The notes below the pieces were generated by a model, which was given only the letters and a program-made list of their open reading frames with translations, was not told the DNA's origin and did not search any database. A DNA stretch of 64,000 bases from CADCVW01 sp035644935 (lineage in GTDB: Bacteria > Pseudomonadota > Alphaproteobacteria > Sphingomonadales > Sphingomonadaceae): positions 1 through 64,000 of the forward strand of contig DASQNO010000104.1 in assembly GCA_035644935.1 (NCBI GenBank), written 5' to 3'. Made by a program: the position numbers and the translations under genes. Below, one piece after another: positions 8,328-17,148 of this stretch. Each line of letters begins with the position of its first letter. Position 1 is the first letter of the stretch.

Positions 8328-8627
8328 CTAGGCCGCCATTCGCCGCTGCGTCACCGCCAGCCACGCCCGCGCCTGCTTTTGCGCTTCGGCGATCTCGCGC
8401 GCGCTCATTTCATACGCGATGTCGGCGCGGCATTCCTGGCCCCGCTCGCTGCCGTTCAGCGCCGCCAGGTTGAACCATTTATGCGCCTCGACCAGGTCGA
8501 CATCGACGCCCGCGCTCCCTGTCGAATAGGCGATGCCAAGGTCGAACAGCGCGTCGATGTCGCCGTCTTCCGCGTCCGCCATGCGGCCCTGCATCAGGAT
8601 CGCCGCCGATTTCATGCTGTTGGCCAT
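8328..8627 (-). CDS. Small SEL1/TPR-like repeat protein
   Basis: About 99 residues from ATG 8627, which lies 8 bases after AAGGG; a GTG three codons upstream lacks this spacing. It contains one Sel1-like unit (ALFDLGIAYSTG...DLVEAHKWFNLAALNGSERGQ) followed by a helix. It has no signal peptide and is probably a cytoplasmic protein-interaction module. The protein is short for the family, with one full repeat and a half. Function unknown. Confidence 0.75.
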   Translation of the reverse strand: MANSMKSAAILMQGRMADAEDGDIDALFDLGIAYSTGSAGVDVDLVEAHKWFNLAALNGSERGQECRADIAYEMSAREIAEAQKQARAWLAVTQRRMAA

Positions 8628-8711
8628 TGCATCCACCCTTCACGTTTCTCTTGTGGGGTGATGTTTGGGCCGCTTCCTTCAACAAATGGTTAACGCACTC
8701 GTCACACTAAT

Positions 8712-9542
8712 TTAGATCAGGATAACGGGCACGTTGTCGATCAGGCGGGTCTTCCCCGCCCGCACCGCTGCCAGCAGCCGCGCCGGCGCGCCGGACCGGA
8801 CCGCGCCGAGGCTCGCCGCGTCGCGAAGCTCCAGATACTCGACGGCGAGCCCTGCCGCGGTCAGCGCCTCGGCGGCGTCGCCCAGCACGCGCTCCACGGC
8901 CGCGCCGCCCCCGATGGCGATCGCCGCGCGGCCCAACGCCCGCGGCAGCGCCCGCGCCGCGATCCGCTCTTCCGCGCTGAGATAGACGTTGCGCGACGAC
9001 AACGCGACGCCGTCCGCGTCACGCTGCACCGGCACGCCGGCGATCTCCACGTCGAGATCGAGGTCCTGCGCCATCCGCCGGATCACGGCCAGCTGCTGCC
9101 AGTCCTTTTCCCCGAACAGCGCGACGTCCGGCCGCACCTGGCCGAACAGCTTGGCGACCACCGTCGTCACGCCGTCGAAATGCCCCGGCCGCGCCGCGCC
9201 GTCCAGTTCGTCGCTCAGGCCGGACACGGACACGACGGTCGCGAACCCGTCCGGGTAGACCTGTTCGACACCCGGCGCCCACAGCACCGCCACGCCTTCC
9301 GCCTCCAGCATCGCCGCGTCCGCCGCTTCCTGACGCGGATAGCGGTCCAGGTCCTCGCCCGCGCCGAACTGCTTGGGGTTGACGAAGATCGACACCACCG
9401 TAGTCGCCGCGCGCCGCCGCGCTTCGCGCACCAGCGCCATATGCCCCGCGTGCAGCGCGCCCATGGTCGGCACCAGCGCCACCGGTCTCCCCAGCGCCTT
9501 CAGCGCCGCGCGCAGGTCGGCGAGAGTACGGATGATTTGCAC
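8712..9542 (-). CDS. panC: Pantothenate synthetase
   Basis: A 276-residue cytoplasmic enzyme condensing D-pantoate and beta-alanine with ATP to make pantothenate, the coenzyme A precursor. Typical motifs are PTMGALHAGH (HIGH-like), SIFVNPKQFGAGEDLDRYPR, FGEKDWQQL and SSRNVYLS (KMSKS-like region). I set the start at GTG 9542 because AAGGG precedes it and the protein then begins with the family's QIIRTLADLR. It is divergent from mipZ. Confidence 0.94.
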   Translation of the reverse strand: MQIIRTLADLRAALKALGRPVALVPTMGALHAGHMALVREARRRAATTVVSIFVNPKQFGAGEDLDRYPRQEAADAAMLEAEGVAVLWAPGVEQVYPDGFATVVSVSGLSDELDGAARPGHFDGVTTVVAKLFGQVRPDVALFGEKDWQQLAVIRRMAQDLDLDVEIAGVPVQRDADGVALSSRNVYLSAEERIAARALPRALGRAAIAIGGGAAVERVLGDAAEALTAAGLAVEYLELRDAASLGAVRSGAPARLLAAVRAGKTRLIDNVPVILI

Positions 9543-9646
9543 GTGACGAAGCCCTTCGGATGGCGGTATGGCGGGGCTGCTGTTGAGCGGACGAAACGCC
9601 CGCGCACAAGCCAGTCCAACGGCCAAGGGGAGCCGCGCGAGAGTTC

Positions 9647-10459
9647 ATGGCCAAGAGCGGCACGCATTTTATCGTCTTCGCCAACGAAAAAGGCGGCACC
9701 GGCAAATCAACCACGGCGGTTCACACCGCCGTTGCGCTCGCCGCCGCCGGGCGCCGCGTCGCGACGCTCGACCTCGACGAACGGCAGCGGACCACCAGCC
9801 GCTACCTGGAAAACCGTCTCGCCACGATCAAGCGTTTGAACGTGGAACTGCCGATGCCCATCGCCAGAGCCCTGAGCGAAAAGCGCGAGCAATCCGAATA
9901 CGACCGTCACATCGAAGAGCTGTCGGACCTCGCCGACATCATCGTCATCGACACGCCCGGCCGCGACGACGCCTTCGCCCGGGCCTCGATCCTCAAGGCG
10001 CACACGTTGGTGACGCCGATGAACGACAGCTTCGTCGACCTCGACCTCATCGGTCAGGTCCACCCCGACACGTTCAAGATCACCAAGCCTTCTTTTTACA
10101 GCGAGCTGATCTGGAACAGCCGGACGCAGCGCGCCAAGACCACCGGCCAGACGGTCGACTGGGTCGTCCTGCGCAACCGCCTGCAGCACATCGCCGCGCA
10201 CAACATGCGCCGCGTCGGGCTGGCGCTGGACGAACTGTCGCGGCGCGTCGGTTTCCGCGTCATTCCGGGTCTTGGCGAACGCGTCATTTATCGCGAACTC
10301 TTCCCAAAGGGACTGACCCTGCTCGACCTGCCGCATCTGGGCGAGGTCGGCATCGGCCACATCGCCGCCCGGCAGGAACTGCGCGAGATGATCTCCGGCT
10401 TCGGCATTCCTGACGCGAAGGACGCCGCCTCGGCGCAGACGCAGGCCGAGGCCGCCTGA
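9647..10459 (+). CDS. mipZ: Division-plane positioning ATPase MipZ
   Basis: A 270-residue ParA/MinD-type ATPase with the deviant Walker A KGGTGKST at residues 15-22, switch I around LDLDERQRT and Walker B IIVIDTPGRDD. Length and the FYSELIWNSRTQRA and FPKGLTLLDL segments match MipZ. In Alphaproteobacteria lacking MinCD, MipZ binds ParB near the origin, forms a polar gradient and inhibits FtsZ away from midcell. Its stop overlaps the next start (ATGA-type), so they are co-translated. Confidence 0.94.
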   Translation: MAKSGTHFIVFANEKGGTGKSTTAVHTAVALAAAGRRVATLDLDERQRTTSRYLENRLATIKRLNVELPMPIARALSEKREQSEYDRHIEELSDLADIIVIDTPGRDDAFARASILKAHTLVTPMNDSFVDLDLIGQVHPDTFKITKPSFYSELIWNSRTQRAKTTGQTVDWVVLRNRLQHIAAHNMRRVGLALDELSRRVGFRVIPGLGERVIYRELFPKGLTLLDLPHLGEVGIGHIAARQELREMISGFGIPDAKDAASAQTQAEAA

Positions 10460-10722
10460 TGGGCAAGCTCATCCTCGTCGCGGCGCTGTTGTTCGTCGCG
10501 TACCTCGTCTTCAAGAAGATGACGGCCAAGTCGCGCGCGATGACTCCCGCCGACGCCCGTGCGCTGCTCGGCGTCTCACCGGCCGCCAGCATCGACGACA
10601 TCCGCGACGCGCACCGACGCCTGATCGCCAAGGTCCACCCCGACAGCGGCGGCTCCGCCGAACTCGCCGCCCGCGTCAACCTGGCGCGCGACACGCTGGT
10701 CGGCGAGGTAACGAAAACCTAA
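10459..10722 (+). CDS. Membrane-anchored J-domain protein
   Basis: 87 residues: one N-terminal transmembrane helix (residues 2-18) followed by a short J-domain with HPD at residues 60-62 (KVHPDSGG). It resembles the Tim14/Pam18-type DnaJ proteins and would stimulate DnaK ATPase at the inner membrane. It starts inside the mipZ stop codon. The link between mipZ and a J-domain protein is a context observation only. Confidence 0.85.
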   Translation: MGKLILVAALLFVAYLVFKKMTAKSRAMTPADARALLGVSPAASIDDIRDAHRRLIAKVHPDSGGSAELAARVNLARDTLVGEVTKT

Positions 10723-10837
10723 CGTCATCCCGGCGAACGCCGGGACCCAAGGTCACCGAACTCGAAAGCCCAACAACGGACTTTCACGCACCTTGGAAAC
10801 ATCGTGTACTTGGATCCCGGCCTTGGCCGGGATGACG
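10723..10837. repeat. CCCGGC-family inverted repeat, about 115 bp
   Basis: The arms CGTCATCCCGGCGAACGCCG and the complement of TTGGATCCCGGCCTTGGCCG flank about 55 bases of unique sequence. The left arm begins right after the stop codon of the J-domain gene. Same family as 3010-3079. It may act as a transcription barrier before the phosphomannomutase gene, which is inference. Confidence 0.75.
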
Positions 10838-10890
10838 CCCACGAAACCGAACTAGCTAACGTACCCGGTCAAATCTTTCTCGGAGCCCCC

Positions 10891-12282
10891 ATGCACAATT
10901 TCGACCCCACCTCGCTCCGCGAATACGACATCCGCGGCATCATCGGGCAGACGCTCGGTCCCAAGGACGCGCACGCGATCGGACGCGGCTTCGCCAAGCT
11001 GCTGCGCGACGCCGGCGGGACGAAATGCGCGGTCGGGCGCGACGGGCGCGAATCCTCGCCGATGCTGGAGGACGCGCTGGTCGAGGGTCTGACGCAGGGC
11101 GGCGTCGATGTCGTCCGCGTCGGCCTTGGCCCTACGCCGATGCTCTACTACGCCGCGGCGACGCATCAGGTGGACGGGGGCATCATGATTACCGGGTCGC
11201 ACAACCCGGCCAACTACAACGGCTTCAAGATGGTGTTTCAGGGCCGCCCCTTCTTCGGCCCCGACATCCTGCAGATCGGCAAGCTCGCGGAGGCCGGCGA
11301 TTGGGAGTCGGACAACCCGGCGGACGAAGGCTCGGTCACCGACGTCGACCTGCTCGACCTCTACGTCCACCGCCTCGTGCAGAACTTCGACGGCGGTGCG
11401 TTCAGGATCGGCTGGGACGCGGGCAACGGCGCCGCCGGTCCCGCCATCGAGAAGCTCGTCAAGCTCCTCCCCGGTGAGCACCACCTGCTGTTCACCGATG
11501 TCGACAGCAATTTCCCCAACCACCACCCCGATCCGACCGAGGAGAAGAACCTCGAGGATCTGCGCCGCCTCGTCGCGGACAAGGGCCTGGATTTCGGCAT
11601 CGCCTTCGACGGCGACGGCGACCGCATCGGTGCGATCGACGGCGAGGGGCGCGTCATCTGGGGCGACCAGCTCCTGTCGATCCTCGCGGAAAGCGTGCTG
11701 CGGGCGGAACCGGGCGCGACGATCATCGCCGACGTCAAGGCCAGCCAGGCGCTGTACGACCGCATCGCCGAACTCGGCGGCCGGCCGCTGATGTGGAAGA
11801 CCGGCCACAGCCACATCAAGAAGAAGATGAAGGAAGTCGGCGCGCCCTTGGCCGGCGAGATGTCCGGCCACATCTTCTTCGCGCACGATTATTACGGCTA
11901 CGACGACGCGCTCTACGCCGCCGTGCGCCTGATCCGCGCCGTTACCGAACTCGGCGGCTCGCTGACCGCGCTCAAGTCCGCCATGCCCGCGCTGGTGAAC
12001 ACGCCCGAGATGCGCTTCCAGGTGGACGAGACGCGCAAGTTCGCGGTGGTGGACGAAGTCCTCGCCCGCCTCGCCGCCTCCGGCGCCAACGTCGACCGCA
12101 CGGACGGCGCCCGCGTCAACACCGCCGACGGCTGGTGGCTGCTGCGCGCGTCCAACACGCAGGACGTCCTCGTCGCGCGCGCCGAGGCGAAGAGCGAGGA
12201 TGCGCTAGAGAGGCTGCTCGCCGGACTGGACGAACAGCTGGCGCTATCGGGATTGAAGCGCGGACCGCAGGCGGGTCACTGA
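10891..12282 (+). CDS. Phosphomannomutase/phosphoglucomutase
   Basis: A 463-residue alpha-D-phosphohexomutase. The phosphoserine loop is TGSHNP with S103, the metal loop is FDGDGDRIG, the sugar-binding loop is GEMSGH, and a phosphate-binding RASNTQ lies near the C-terminus. It interconverts the 1- and 6-phosphates of mannose and glucose, feeding sugar nucleotides for LPS and exopolysaccharide. In sphingomonads the PgmG-type enzyme serves sphingan synthesis. ATG 10891 follows GGAG by 6 bases; the frame stays open upstream only through repeat sequence. Confidence 0.92.
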   Translation: MHNFDPTSLREYDIRGIIGQTLGPKDAHAIGRGFAKLLRDAGGTKCAVGRDGRESSPMLEDALVEGLTQGGVDVVRVGLGPTPMLYYAAATHQVDGGIMITGSHNPANYNGFKMVFQGRPFFGPDILQIGKLAEAGDWESDNPADEGSVTDVDLLDLYVHRLVQNFDGGAFRIGWDAGNGAAGPAIEKLVKLLPGEHHLLFTDVDSNFPNHHPDPTEEKNLEDLRRLVADKGLDFGIAFDGDGDRIGAIDGEGRVIWGDQLLSILAESVLRAEPGATIIADVKASQALYDRIAELGGRPLMWKTGHSHIKKKMKEVGAPLAGEMSGHIFFAHDYYGYDDALYAAVRLIRAVTELGGSLTALKSAMPALVNTPEMRFQVDETRKFAVVDEVLARLAASGANVDRTDGARVNTADGWWLLRASNTQDVLVARAEAKSEDALERLLAGLDEQLALSGLKRGPQAGH

Positions 12283-12311
12283 TCCTGCCGGGGCAGTGTG
12301 CTGCTTTTGTT

Positions 12312-12460
12312 CTGTCCTACAAACACGATATGGGCTAGAGTGGAACGCCACAGGCTCTTTGAACCGTCAGCGATCACGGACAGACCCCGCCCCACATCAT
12401 GCGAACCGACGTTTCGGGCTCAACACTAGGAACTTTGCGACCTTAGGGAATTTCGCGCTC
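12312..12460. repeat. Diverged dispersed element, copy A
   Basis: A non-coding block whose landmarks TGTCCTACA, GGCTCTTTGA.CCGTC.GCG, GGCTCAACACTAGGAACTTT and TTTCGCGCT recur in the same order on the opposite strand at 50700-50866. The best-kept part (about 12416-12459) differs from its partner by only a few bases over about 42. It sits between the phosphomannomutase stop and a strong hairpin. Function unknown. Confidence 0.7.
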
Positions 12461-12480
12461 TGCGCGTCGGGGGGGATGAA

Positions 12481-12520
12481 CGGGCGAACGGGCCTTTTAA
12501 CGGCCCGTTCGCCCGATTTT
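12481..12520 (+). terminator. Strong hairpin between convergent genes
   Basis: A perfect 14-bp stem (12481-12494 with 12502-12515) with a 7-base loop TTTTAAC is followed by ATTTTA on the + strand. It separates the phosphomannomutase gene from the convergent PRC-barrel gene, whose stop is 4-9 bases further on, and probably stops transcription from the left. Confidence 0.75.
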
Positions 12521-12523
12521 ACA

Positions 12524-13342
12524 TCACATTCCGCGGTAGAACAGCACGATGCGGCGGCGATACGCCGGGTCGAACTCGGGCGTGTCGCGCGCCTCGAACT
12601 TGGGCGCCTCGGCCAGCTGCTCCTTGGTGACGTTCAGGCTGTAGCCGTCGAGCGACTCGTCGTAGGTCAGCGAACCCCATGGAAGCGGGAACAGCGTCGC
12701 CCCGAACCCGAACGTGCCGCCGAACGACAGCACCGCGTAGGAAACGCGGCCCGTATATTTGTCGACCATGAAGTTCTGGATCGTGCCGATGCTCGTGCCG
12801 TCGCGGTCGAACACCTTGGTGCCCTCGACCTTGGACGAGGAGATCAGCCGCATGTTCTCGTCGTCGTCCAGCGGGATCGCATCGCTGTCCCCCTGCCGGC
12901 TCTTGATCAGCTTGGACGCACCAAGCGCCGCGGCACCCAGGGCGGCCGCACCCAGCGCAGCCGCGCCGATCGTCGCGGCCTTGGACTTGGGCGCGGGGGT
13001 CGTGTCCTTCGTGGTCTCCAGCGTGGACGACGTGTCGGGCGTACCGCTGAACGCGAATGCGCTTTCCTTGGCGGACGCAGTGCCGTCCGTCGCCGCCGCG
13101 CCCGTCTCCTCCTCCTGGAAGGTCAGCGCGTTGGCGGCGGTGGCCGACAGGCGAACCTTGTCGCCCTCGATGTCGGCGACCAGGCCGATGGGCAGGAAAT
13201 GGTGATGGTCGCGCTTGCCGCCGCGACCGTCGTCCTTGGTCAGCTTGATGCGATCGCCTTCGATCTTGTCGACCTTGCCCACGAACGCGCCGTCGGCGCC
13301 GATGATTTCCATATGCTCTTTGATATCGATGGTACCGACCAC
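12524..13342 (-). CDS. DUF2171 and PRC-barrel domain protein
   Basis: A 272-residue protein from GTG 13342, preceded by GGAGA at 6-7 bases; the open frame continues upstream only as a shadow of the exonuclease gene. Residues about 1-80 match DUF2171 (IKEHMEIIGADGAFVGKVDK...HFLPIGLVADIEGDKVRLS). An Ala-rich linker with repeated AALGA units follows, then a C-terminal PRC-barrel (GTSIGTIQNFMVDKYTGRV, FPLPWGSL). Such proteins are often stress-linked and soluble. The ligand is unknown. Confidence 0.82.
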   Translation of the reverse strand: MVGTIDIKEHMEIIGADGAFVGKVDKIEGDRIKLTKDDGRGGKRDHHHFLPIGLVADIEGDKVRLSATAANALTFQEEETGAAATDGTASAKESAFAFSGTPDTSSTLETTKDTTPAPKSKAATIGAAALGAAALGAAALGASKLIKSRQGDSDAIPLDDDENMRLISSSKVEGTKVFDRDGTSIGTIQNFMVDKYTGRVSYAVLSFGGTFGFGATLFPLPWGSLTYDESLDGYSLNVTKEQLAEAPKFEARDTPEFDPAYRRRIVLFYRGM

Positions 13343-13431
13343 AGAGGTTCTCCGTTGTTGAAGTGAAACGATCCCCCGCAAACGTCCCAGCGCCCGGAAG
13401 GGTGCATGGCTCGACACGGCCTGCCCACCCG

Positions 13432-14433
13432 TCAGAACTCGTCGTCGTCCTCGTACCCCACCAGGTTCAGCGCCCGCGCCTTCATCTGCCGCATCGCGCA
13501 CCAGTGGATCAGCGCCTCTTCGCGCCCGTGCGTCACCCACACCTCCTTGGGCCGCAGCTCGGCCAGCGTCGCGGTCAGCTCGTCCCAGTCGGCGTGGTCG
13601 GAAATGATCAGCGGCAGCTCGACGTTGCGCTGCCGCGCGCGCTGGCGCACCCGCATCCACCCGGACGCCATCGCGGTGATCGGATCGGGCAGCCGCCTGG
13701 ACCAGCGGTCGTTCAGCGCGCCGGGCGGCGCGATCACGATGCGCCCCTTCAACTCGTCCTTCTTGACCCCCGTCGCGGGCCTGAGTTCGCCAAGCGGCAC
13801 GCCGAACTCCTCGTACAGCCCGCACAGCCGCTCCACCGCGCCGTGAATGTAGATCGGGTCGTGGTGCCCGCGCGCGCGCAGTTCGGTGATCACCCGCTGC
13901 GCCTTGCCGAGGCCATAGGCGCCCACCAGCACGCAGCGTTCCGGATTTCCGTGCAGCCGCGCGAGCAGCCGGTCGATCTCCGATCCCGTGTCCGGATGGC
14001 GGAACACGGGCAAGCCGAACGTCGCCTCCGTGACGAAGATGTCGCACGGCACCGGCTCGAACGGCGCGCAACTGGGATCGGGATGCCGCTTGTAGTCACC
14101 CGACACCACCACCCGCTCGCCGGCGTAATCCATGACGATCTGCGCCGATCCCAGGCAATGGCCTGCGGGAACGAAGCTCACCTCCACCTCGCCCAGCCGC
14201 GCAACCTCGCCATAGGCCATCGGCACGCCGTTCTGCAGCCCGTATCGCACGCCCATGATCGCCAGCGTTTCGGGCGTCGCCCACACCTGGCCGTGCCCGC
14301 CGCGCGCATGGTCGGCATGGCCGTGCGTCACCAGCGCCCGGGGCTTCGGCTGCGATGGATCGACCCACGCGTCGGCGGGTTTGACGTAGATGCCTTCGGG
14401 AAAAGGCTCGATCCAGGAACCAAGGCGCGCCAT
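13432..14433 (-). CDS. Ligase-associated DNA exonuclease (MBL fold)
   Basis: A 333-residue metallo-beta-lactamase/beta-CASP-type nuclease with H37-G-H39-A-D41-H42, the ligand stretch VPAGHCLGSAQ, GDYKRHPD, and C-terminal SDHADW and VTHGREEAL. The sequence matches the family named ligase-associated DNA exonuclease, which co-occurs with an ATP-dependent ligase, an Lhr-like helicase and PdeM. The helicase is divergent just beyond a small membrane gene; PdeM (20.4 kb) and the ligase (36.4 kb) are further away. ATG 14433 is chosen over an upstream start lacking conservation. Confidence 0.9.
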   Translation of the reverse strand: MARLGSWIEPFPEGIYVKPADAWVDPSQPKPRALVTHGHADHARGGHGQVWATPETLAIMGVRYGLQNGVPMAYGEVARLGEVEVSFVPAGHCLGSAQIVMDYAGERVVVSGDYKRHPDPSCAPFEPVPCDIFVTEATFGLPVFRHPDTGSEIDRLLARLHGNPERCVLVGAYGLGKAQRVITELRARGHHDPIYIHGAVERLCGLYEEFGVPLGELRPATGVKKDELKGRIVIAPPGALNDRWSRRLPDPITAMASGWMRVRQRARQRNVELPLIISDHADWDELTATLAELRPKEVWVTHGREEALIHWCAMRQMKARALNLVGYEDDDEF

Positions 14434-14498
14434 CCCGCGTCCTATGGCCAACGCAGACGCGATGGTCCACTTGCGGCCGCGCCAAGGAGAATATGAGA

Positions 14499-14693
14499 AT
14501 GACCCCAAGTGGCGGTTTCTGGAGCCTGCTGACGATCATCGGACCGGTGGTGCTTGGCCTCGCCATCCTGTGGGCGCTGCTCAAGAACCGCAAGGAGCCG
14601 AAGGCCGACATCGAGCGGACCGAACACGCCGCGCACGACCGGATCCTCGAACAGGACGCGATCGACAAGCAGCGGGACCACCCGCGGACCTGA
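14499..14693 (+). CDS. Small single-pass membrane protein
   Basis: 64 residues from ATG 14499, which lies 9 bases after AAGGAG; another ATG at 14493 would be only 3 bases from it. One transmembrane helix (FWSLLTIIGPVVLGLAILWALL) is followed by a charged tail with E/D/K/R/H residues. It resembles small sphingomonad membrane proteins without assigned function. It lies 7 bases upstream of the helicase gene, probably on the same transcript. Confidence 0.75.
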   Translation: MTPSGGFWSLLTIIGPVVLGLAILWALLKNRKEPKADIERTEHAAHDRILEQDAIDKQRDHPRT

Positions 14694-14700
14694 TCCGCCG

Positions 14701-17142
14701 GTGAGCGCGCCGCCGCTCCCGCCCGTCATCACGGACTGGTTCGCCGCCAAAGGCTGGGCGCCCCGCCGCCACCAGCTCGAAATGCTCGCGGCCGCGCGCG
14801 CCGGCCGTAATGCGCTGCTCGTCGCCCCCACGGGCGCGGGCAAGACGCTTGCCGGGTTCATGGCCAGCCTGGCGGACCTGGTGGAGGATCCGCGCTACGG
14901 CCTCCACACGCTCTACGTCTCGCCGCTGAAAGCGCTGGCGGTCGATGTCCAGCGCAACCTGCTCACGCCCATCGCCGAGATGGGCCTGCCCATCCGCGTC
15001 GAAACCCGCACCGGCGACACGCCGTCCGACCGCAAGGCCCGCCAGCGCACGCGCCCCCCGCACATTCTGCTCACCACCCCCGAATCGCTCAGCCTGCTGC
15101 TCAGCTACCCCGACAGCGACACGCTGTTCGCGGGCCTCAGCACCATCGTCATCGACGAGGTGCACGCCTTCGCCTCGTCCAAGCGCGGCGACCTCCTGGC
15201 GCTCGCCATGGCGCGGCTGCAGCGATACGCGCCCGCCATGCGCCGCGTCGCGCTGTCCGCCACCGTCGCCGATCCGGAAGCCTATCAGGGCTGGCTCGCT
15301 CCCCACGCCGACATCGATACGGTGGACGTGGTGGTCGGCGATCCCGGCGCGGACGCCGACATGGCGATCATGCTTCCGGCCGACGAACGCATCCCGTGGT
15401 CGGGCCATTCCGGCCGTTGGGCCGCCGCCCAGGTCATGGAACAGATCAAGTCGCACAAGACGACTCTGGTGTTCTGCAACACGCGCTCGCTGGCCGAGCT
15501 GATCTTCCAGGATCTATGGGCGGTCAACGACGACGCGCTGCCGATCGGCGTCCACCATGGTTCGCTGTCGCGGGAGGCGCGGCGCAAGGTCGAACAGGGT
15601 ATGGCCGGTGGCAAGATCCGCGCGCTCGTCTGCACCGCCTCCCTCGACCTCGGCGTCGACTGGGGCGACGTCGACCTCGTCATCCAGATGGGCGCGCCGA
15701 AAGGCTCGTCGCGGCTCGTGCAGCGCATCGGCCGCGCCAACCACCGCATGGATGAGGCGTCGGAAGGCATCGTCGTCCCGGGCAACCGCTTCGAATATCT
15801 GGAAGCCCGCGCCGCGCTCGACGCCATCGACGCGCACGAACTCGACCCTGACCACTTCCGCCCCGGCGCGCTGGACGTGCTGGCGCAGCACGTCATGGCC
15901 TGCGCCTGCGCCGCGCCCTTCGCGCAAGGCCAGATGCTGGACGAGGTCCGCTCCGCCGCGCCCTTCGCCGGTCTGTCGGAGGAGCTGTTCGACAATGTGC
16001 TGAGCTACATCGAGAACGGCGGGTACGCGCTCAAGGCCTATGACCGCTTCAAGCGCCTGACCCGCGGCGACGGCGGCCCTTCGACGGGCTCGGGAGACAC
16101 GCTATGGCGCATCTCGCATCCCAAGTTCGCGACGCAGCACCGCCTGAACGCCGGCATCATCGTCGACGCGCCTTTGCTCGACGTCCGTTTCAAGAACGGC
16201 CGCAAGCTGGGCACGGTGGAGGAGTTCTTCGCCTCCACCCTCTCGCCCCGCGACACCTTCTACTTCGCCGGGCTCGTCCTCGAAGTGGAGTCGATCAAGG
16301 ACACCGACCTCGTCGTCCGCGCCACGACCCGCCCCGCGCGCATCCCGACCTATGTCGGCGCGCGCATGGCCATGACCACCAACCTTGGCGACCGCGTCCG
16401 TCACATGCTGTTCGAACGCGAACAATGGCCGCGCTTCCCCGACGACGTGCGCGAATGGCTCGAGGTGCAGGACCGCCGCTCGGTCCTGCCGCGCCCCGAC
16501 CAGATCCTCGTCGAAACCTTCCCAATGGACGGCCGCCACTACATGGTCGCCTACAGCTTCGAAGGCTGGAACGCGCACCAGTCGCTCGGCATGCTGATCA
16601 CCCGCCGCATGGAAACCGCCGGGCTGCAGCCTTTGGGCTTCGTCTCCAACGACTACGCGCTCGCCTGCTACGGGCTGCAGGAGATCACCGATCCGGCCGC
16701 CTTGTTCTCGTCGGACATTCTGGAGAACGAGTTTGTCGACTGGGTGCAGGGCTCCAACCTGTTGAAGCGCGCCTTTCGCGAAGTCGCGGTTATCGGCGGC
16801 CTCGTCGAACGCCACCATCCCGGCAAGCGCAAGACGGGCAAGCAGGTCACCTTCTCCACCGACCTCATCTACGACGTCCTGCGCCGCTACGAGCCCGAGC
16901 ACCTCCTCCTCAAGGCCGCATGGGAAGACGCCAAGCAGCGCATGACCGACGTCGGCCGCCTCGCCCGCCTGCTCGACCACGCCGCCGACAGCCTCCTCCA
17001 CGTCAAACTCGACCGCGTCTCCCCGCTGGCCGTCCCCGTGCTGGTCATCATCGGCCGCGAAAAGGTCGCCACCGGCACCGCGGACGACCACCTGCTGATC
17101 GAAGCCGAAGCGCTCGCCGCCGAAGCCATGCGGCTGGACTGA
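14701..17142 (+). CDS. Lhr-like ligase-associated DEXH helicase
   Basis: An 813-residue superfamily 2 helicase from GTG 14701. Walker A APTGAGKT is at residues 42-49, the DEVH box starts at D152 (IDEVHAFASSKRGD), motif III is SATV, and motif VI is QRIGRANHR. The C-terminal half is the Lhr winged-helix/core (KFATQHRLNAGIIVDAPLLDVRF, VGARMAMTTNLGDRVR). Lhr-type enzymes unwind DNA:RNA or DNA duplexes in repair. A 9-13 residue Gly/Ser-rich stretch, GDGGPSTGSGDTL at about residues 458-470, looks like a repeat-derived in-frame insertion. Confidence 0.92.
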   Translation: MSAPPLPPVITDWFAAKGWAPRRHQLEMLAAARAGRNALLVAPTGAGKTLAGFMASLADLVEDPRYGLHTLYVSPLKALAVDVQRNLLTPIAEMGLPIRVETRTGDTPSDRKARQRTRPPHILLTTPESLSLLLSYPDSDTLFAGLSTIVIDEVHAFASSKRGDLLALAMARLQRYAPAMRRVALSATVADPEAYQGWLAPHADIDTVDVVVGDPGADADMAIMLPADERIPWSGHSGRWAAAQVMEQIKSHKTTLVFCNTRSLAELIFQDLWAVNDDALPIGVHHGSLSREARRKVEQGMAGGKIRALVCTASLDLGVDWGDVDLVIQMGAPKGSSRLVQRIGRANHRMDEASEGIVVPGNRFEYLEARAALDAIDAHELDPDHFRPGALDVLAQHVMACACAAPFAQGQMLDEVRSAAPFAGLSEELFDNVLSYIENGGYALKAYDRFKRLTRGDGGPSTGSGDTLWRISHPKFATQHRLNAGIIVDAPLLDVRFKNGRKLGTVEEFFASTLSPRDTFYFAGLVLEVESIKDTDLVVRATTRPARIPTYVGARMAMTTNLGDRVRHMLFEREQWPRFPDDVREWLEVQDRRSVLPRPDQILVETFPMDGRHYMVAYSFEGWNAHQSLGMLITRRMETAGLQPLGFVSNDYALACYGLQEITDPAALFSSDILENEFVDWVQGSNLLKRAFREVAVIGGLVERHHPGKRKTGKQVTFSTDLIYDVLRRYEPEHLLLKAAWEDAKQRMTDVGRLARLLDHAADSLLHVKLDRVSPLAVPVLVIIGREKVATGTADDHLLIEAEALAAEAMRLD

Positions 17143-17148
17143 CAAACG

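Noticed and set aside
12296..13366. Plus-strand open frame of 356 codons opposite the PRC-barrel gene
   Set aside because: A shadow of the minus-strand PRC gene that also runs through a non-coding repeat and a terminator hairpin.
13343..14071. Upstream extension of the PRC-barrel frame
   Set aside because: Antisense to the exonuclease gene. The conserved DUF2171 start and the ribosome binding site are at 13342.
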